From: an uncultured Eubacterium sp.
GTDB taxonomy: Bacteria; Bacillota; Clostridia; Peptostreptococcales; Anaerovoracaceae
Assembly: GCA_937966095.1 (NCBI GenBank)
Contig: CALCKF010000020.1
Location: forward strand, 1-53,774
Direction: 5' to 3'
Length of the DNA: 53,774 nucleotides
Part shown: in pieces, positions 52,087-53,774 of the stretch
Position numbering within the stretch: the first letter of the stretch is position 1
How the letters are laid out: each line of letters opens with the position of its first letter
Notes under the pieces: model-generated
Database searches by the model: none
What the model saw: only the letters and a program-made list of their open reading frames with translations
Told to the model about the DNA's origin: nothing
Program-made: the position numbers and the translations under genes

Positions 52087-52221
52087 ATGAAAATGACATA
52101 TCAGCCTAAAAAGAGGCAGAGAAAAAAAGAACATGGATTCAGAAAAAGAATGAAAACAAAGAACGGTAGAAATGTTTTAAAAAGAAGAAGACAAAGAGGA
52201 AGAAAAGTTTTATCAGCATAG
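52087..52221 (+). CDS. rpmH: 50S ribosomal protein L34
   Basis: 44 residues, very basic. It starts MKMTYQPKKRQRKKEHGF, then RKRMKTKNGRNVLKRRRQRG and RKVLSA, the full L34 signature. AAAGGAGG lies nine bases upstream. It heads the rpmH-rnpA-yidD-yidC-jag order next to the origin. A hairpin immediately after its stop may limit read-through into rnpA. Confidence 0.97.
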   Translation: MKMTYQPKKRQRKKEHGFRKRMKTKNGRNVLKRRRQRGRKVLSA

Positions 52222-52244
52222 AGACCGCAGGAGTGGTCTTTTTG
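52222..52244 (+). terminator. Terminator/attenuator between rpmH and rnpA
   Basis: AGACC and GGTCT pair around an eight-base loop, followed by TTTTTG. Weak stem, so partial read-through is expected, giving more L34 than RNase P protein. Confidence 0.6.
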
Positions 52245-52270
52245 TTATACCGATAAAACCTGGTAAAAAT

Positions 52271-52624
52271 ATGCTAAAAAAGGATATACTGAGAAGAAAA
52301 GATGATTTTTCTTCTATATATAAAAAAGGGAAGTCTATAGGAGAATCATATACTGTACTTTTTTATAAGAAAAATGGTCTTTCATACAACAGAATAGCAT
52401 TTTTAGCAAGTAAAAAAGTAGGAAACAGTGTAAAAAGAAACAGAGCCAGAAGACTCATGAGGGAAAATTACAGGTTTTTGAAGGATGATATAAGGCAGGG
52501 ATATGATCTTATTTTCATTGCAAGAAAAACCATAAATGGTAAAAAATCTTACGATGTAAAAAAGTCAATGGAAGATTCCGTATCCAGAGCCAGATTATCA
52601 AAAAGTAAAGAGGTAAAAAAATGA
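52271..52624 (+). CDS. rnpA: Ribonuclease P protein component
   Basis: 117 residues. It aids the catalytic RNA in cutting tRNA 5' leaders. MLKKDILRRKDDFSSIYKKGKS begins the fold, and the RNR motif appears as SKKVGNSVKRNRARRLMRE. There is no clear Shine-Dalgarno before the ATG (only TGGTAAAAAT), so expression is probably low. Overlaps yidD by four bases (ATGA). Confidence 0.96.
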   Translation: MLKKDILRRKDDFSSIYKKGKSIGESYTVLFYKKNGLSYNRIAFLASKKVGNSVKRNRARRLMRENYRFLKDDIRQGYDLIFIARKTINGKKSYDVKKSMEDSVSRARLSKSKEVKK

Positions 52625-52830
52625 AAAGGATATTGATTTTAATTATTAAAGGATATCAGAAATTCATATCTCCTCTTTTTCCCCCCACATGTAGATTCTA
52701 TCCTACCTGTTCGACTTATTTTATACAGGCATTGGAAAAATACGGATTTTTTAAAGGATCTTTTCTAGGAATAAAAAGATTGTTAAAATGTCATCCATTC
52801 AATCCGGGAGGATATGATCCTTTAAAATAG
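52621..52830 (+). CDS. yidD: Membrane protein insertion efficiency factor YidD
   Basis: 69 residues. The full signature is present: IKGYQKFISPLFPPTCRFYPTCSTY, then ALEKYGFFKG and CHPFNPGGYDPL, including the three conserved cysteines. Amphipathic N-terminus; helps YidC/Sec insertion at the membrane. Sits between rnpA and yidC as usual. Confidence 0.96.
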   Translation: MKRILILIIKGYQKFISPLFPPTCRFYPTCSTYFIQALEKYGFFKGSFLGIKRLLKCHPFNPGGYDPLK

Positions 52831-52844
52831 GAGGAAATTAATTA

Positions 52845-53561
52845 ATGTATACGATACTTGGAGTAATAGCTAAGCCGCTTGGATGGCTGCTGGACTTTAT
52901 GTATGGTTTTATAAGTGATTACGGTATAACGGTAATCATATTTACGATAATCGTTAAGCTGTGTCTTTATCCGTTGTACATAAAGCAGACAAAATCTACT
53001 GTTAAAATGGCGGAAGTTCAGCCAAAGATGCAGGCTATACAGAGAAAATATGCAAACGACAAAGAAATGTTGAATGCAAAAATGGCAGAGCTGTATAAGG
53101 AGGAAAACTTTAATCCTATGGGAGGGTGTCTCCCTATGCTGATTCAGATGCCTATAATCATGGGATTGTTTGCATTATTGAGAAACCCTATGATGTATAT
53201 CAATGATGACAGCATGATATTTGCATTCCATGAATCTTTTTTGTGGATAAAAGATCTGAGTCAGCCGGATCCATGGATATTGCCTATAATAGCAGGTGTT
53301 GCGACATTCATATCTTTTACTATGAACCAGGCCTTGTCAGATACCAGCGCTGCCAATAATCAGATGAACGGCATGATGAAAATGATGAAATACGTTTTTC
53401 CTATCATGATATTGTGGATGGCAAGATCATTTCCGTCGGGACTTGCTCTTTACTGGGCAGTCAGCCAGATAATTCAGATAGCGTTCAATATTCATATGGC
53501 AACGCTCAGGAAAAAATTAAAAAGAGAATCTGAAATAAATAAAAAGAAAAATAAAAAATAA
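52845..53561 (+). CDS. yidC: Membrane protein insertase YidC/OxaA
   Basis: 238 residues with five predicted membrane helices. It inserts small membrane proteins. The 60KD_IMP core shows ITVIIFTIIVKLCLYPLYIKQTKS (the positively charged groove residue in the first helix area), PKMQAIQRKYANDKE, and GGCLPMLIQMPIIMGLF, with SGLALYWAVSQIIQI near the end. No lipobox is seen at the N-terminus, unlike the Bacillus SpoIIIJ/YqjG lipoproteins. The C-terminal tail is basic. RBS AGGAGG. Confidence 0.95.
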   Translation: MYTILGVIAKPLGWLLDFMYGFISDYGITVIIFTIIVKLCLYPLYIKQTKSTVKMAEVQPKMQAIQRKYANDKEMLNAKMAELYKEENFNPMGGCLPMLIQMPIIMGLFALLRNPMMYINDDSMIFAFHESFLWIKDLSQPDPWILPIIAGVATFISFTMNQALSDTSAANNQMNGMMKMMKYVFPIMILWMARSFPSGLALYWAVSQIIQIAFNIHMATLRKKLKRESEINKKKNKK

Positions 53562-53591
53562 ATCTCTATTGTTATTTGGAGGAAAACTAAT

Positions 53592-53774
53592 ATGGATTAC
53601 TCAGAGAAATGGGGAGTTGACGTTGAAGAAGCTGTCAAGCTTGCCCTTATGGATCTTAAACTCTCCAGAGATGAAGTTGAGGTGACAGTTCTTGAAGAAC
53701 CTTCTAAAGGATTTTTCGGTATAGGGTCAAAGCTTGCGAAAGTAAGAGTGGAAAAAAAGAAAGAAGAAATAAAA
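53592..53774 (+). CDS. jag: Jag/KhpB RNA-binding protein (5' part only)
   Basis: 61 codons to the window edge, no stop. MDYSEKWGVDVEEAVKLALMDL, then VEVTVLEEPSKGFFGIGSKLAKV, is the Jag N-terminal domain. KH and R3H domains would follow outside the window. RBS GGAGGAAAA, 30 bases after yidC. Confidence 0.92.
   Translation, partial: MDYSEKWGVDVEEAVKLALMDLKLSRDEVEVTVLEEPSKGFFGIGSKLAKVRVEKKKEEIK

Overview
The window is a low-GC, Gram-positive-type bacterial chromosome segment that includes the replication origin. Gene order at the right end (jag/yidC/yidD/rnpA/rpmH on one strand, dnaA/dnaN/recF/gyrB/gyrA on the other), sporulation genes yabP and yabQ, an LTA-synthase-like enzyme, class B sortase, and several ferredoxin-dependent 2-oxoacid oxidoreductases point to an anaerobic, amino-acid-fermenting member of the class Clostridia. 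A placement near Family XIII/Anaerovoracaceae is a guess from gene content, not something the sequence proves. No rRNA, tRNA, CRISPR array, IS element or prophage was seen.

Layout, left to right. 1-4.6 kb: a large sortase-type surface adhesin (truncated by the window edge) and a divergent XRE regulator. 4.7-8.5 kb: glutamine synthetase, an SPFH membrane protein with a small ribbon-helix-helix protein behind a promoter carrying four helically phased GATATCA boxes, and a class B sortase. 8.5-17.6 kb: a catabolic block with an ACT protein, two phenylacetate-CoA ligase paralogues flanking indolepyruvate:ferredoxin oxidoreductase iorAB, and a four-subunit 2-oxoacid:ferredoxin oxidoreductase porCDAB. 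Together these would turn amino-acid-derived 2-oxoacids into acyl-CoAs and reduced ferredoxin. 17.7-21.3 kb: a YbaK deacylase, an acetyltransferase, a secreted GH25 lysozyme and three small pseudopilin-like membrane proteins. 21.2-25.8 kb: an operon yabP-yabQ-divIC-rnmV-rsmA-LTA-synthase. Its terminator lies inside the coding sequence of the convergent neighbour.

25.9-35.4 kb: an operon of a DUF2232 membrane protein, a GdpP-type c-di-AMP phosphodiesterase without membrane helices, rplI, dnaB, a DnaD protein fused to the N-terminal part of a DnaI/DnaC-type helicase loader but lacking its ATPase, and a very long coiled-coil LysM/G5/M23 wall peptidase. Beyond it lies rpsF-ssb-rpsR with a structured leader. 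35.5-43.3 kb: mixed housekeeping and accessory genes (glucosaminidase, nucleotidyltransferase, a shikimate-kinase-like protein with altered nucleotide loop, PAP2 phosphatase, PlsC-type acyltransferase, lipoprotein, QueG-like Fe-S protein, thioesterase, trpS).

43.4-53.8 kb: the origin region. Most genes left of dnaA are on the minus strand, so they are transcribed away from the origin. Two origin elements are visible. One is a DnaA-box cluster upstream of dnaA with a box inside the dnaA promoter. The other, in the dnaA-dnaN gap, is a DnaA box followed by degenerate boxes, a GC run and six in-phase DnaA-trio triplets, the arrangement described for the Bacillus subtilis unwinding element. The most unusual observations are the DnaD/helicase-loader fusion, the phased operator boxes of the SPFH/RHH operon, the coiled-coil M23 protein translationally overlapping the DnaD fusion, the soluble GdpP and the orphan pseudopilin-like trio.
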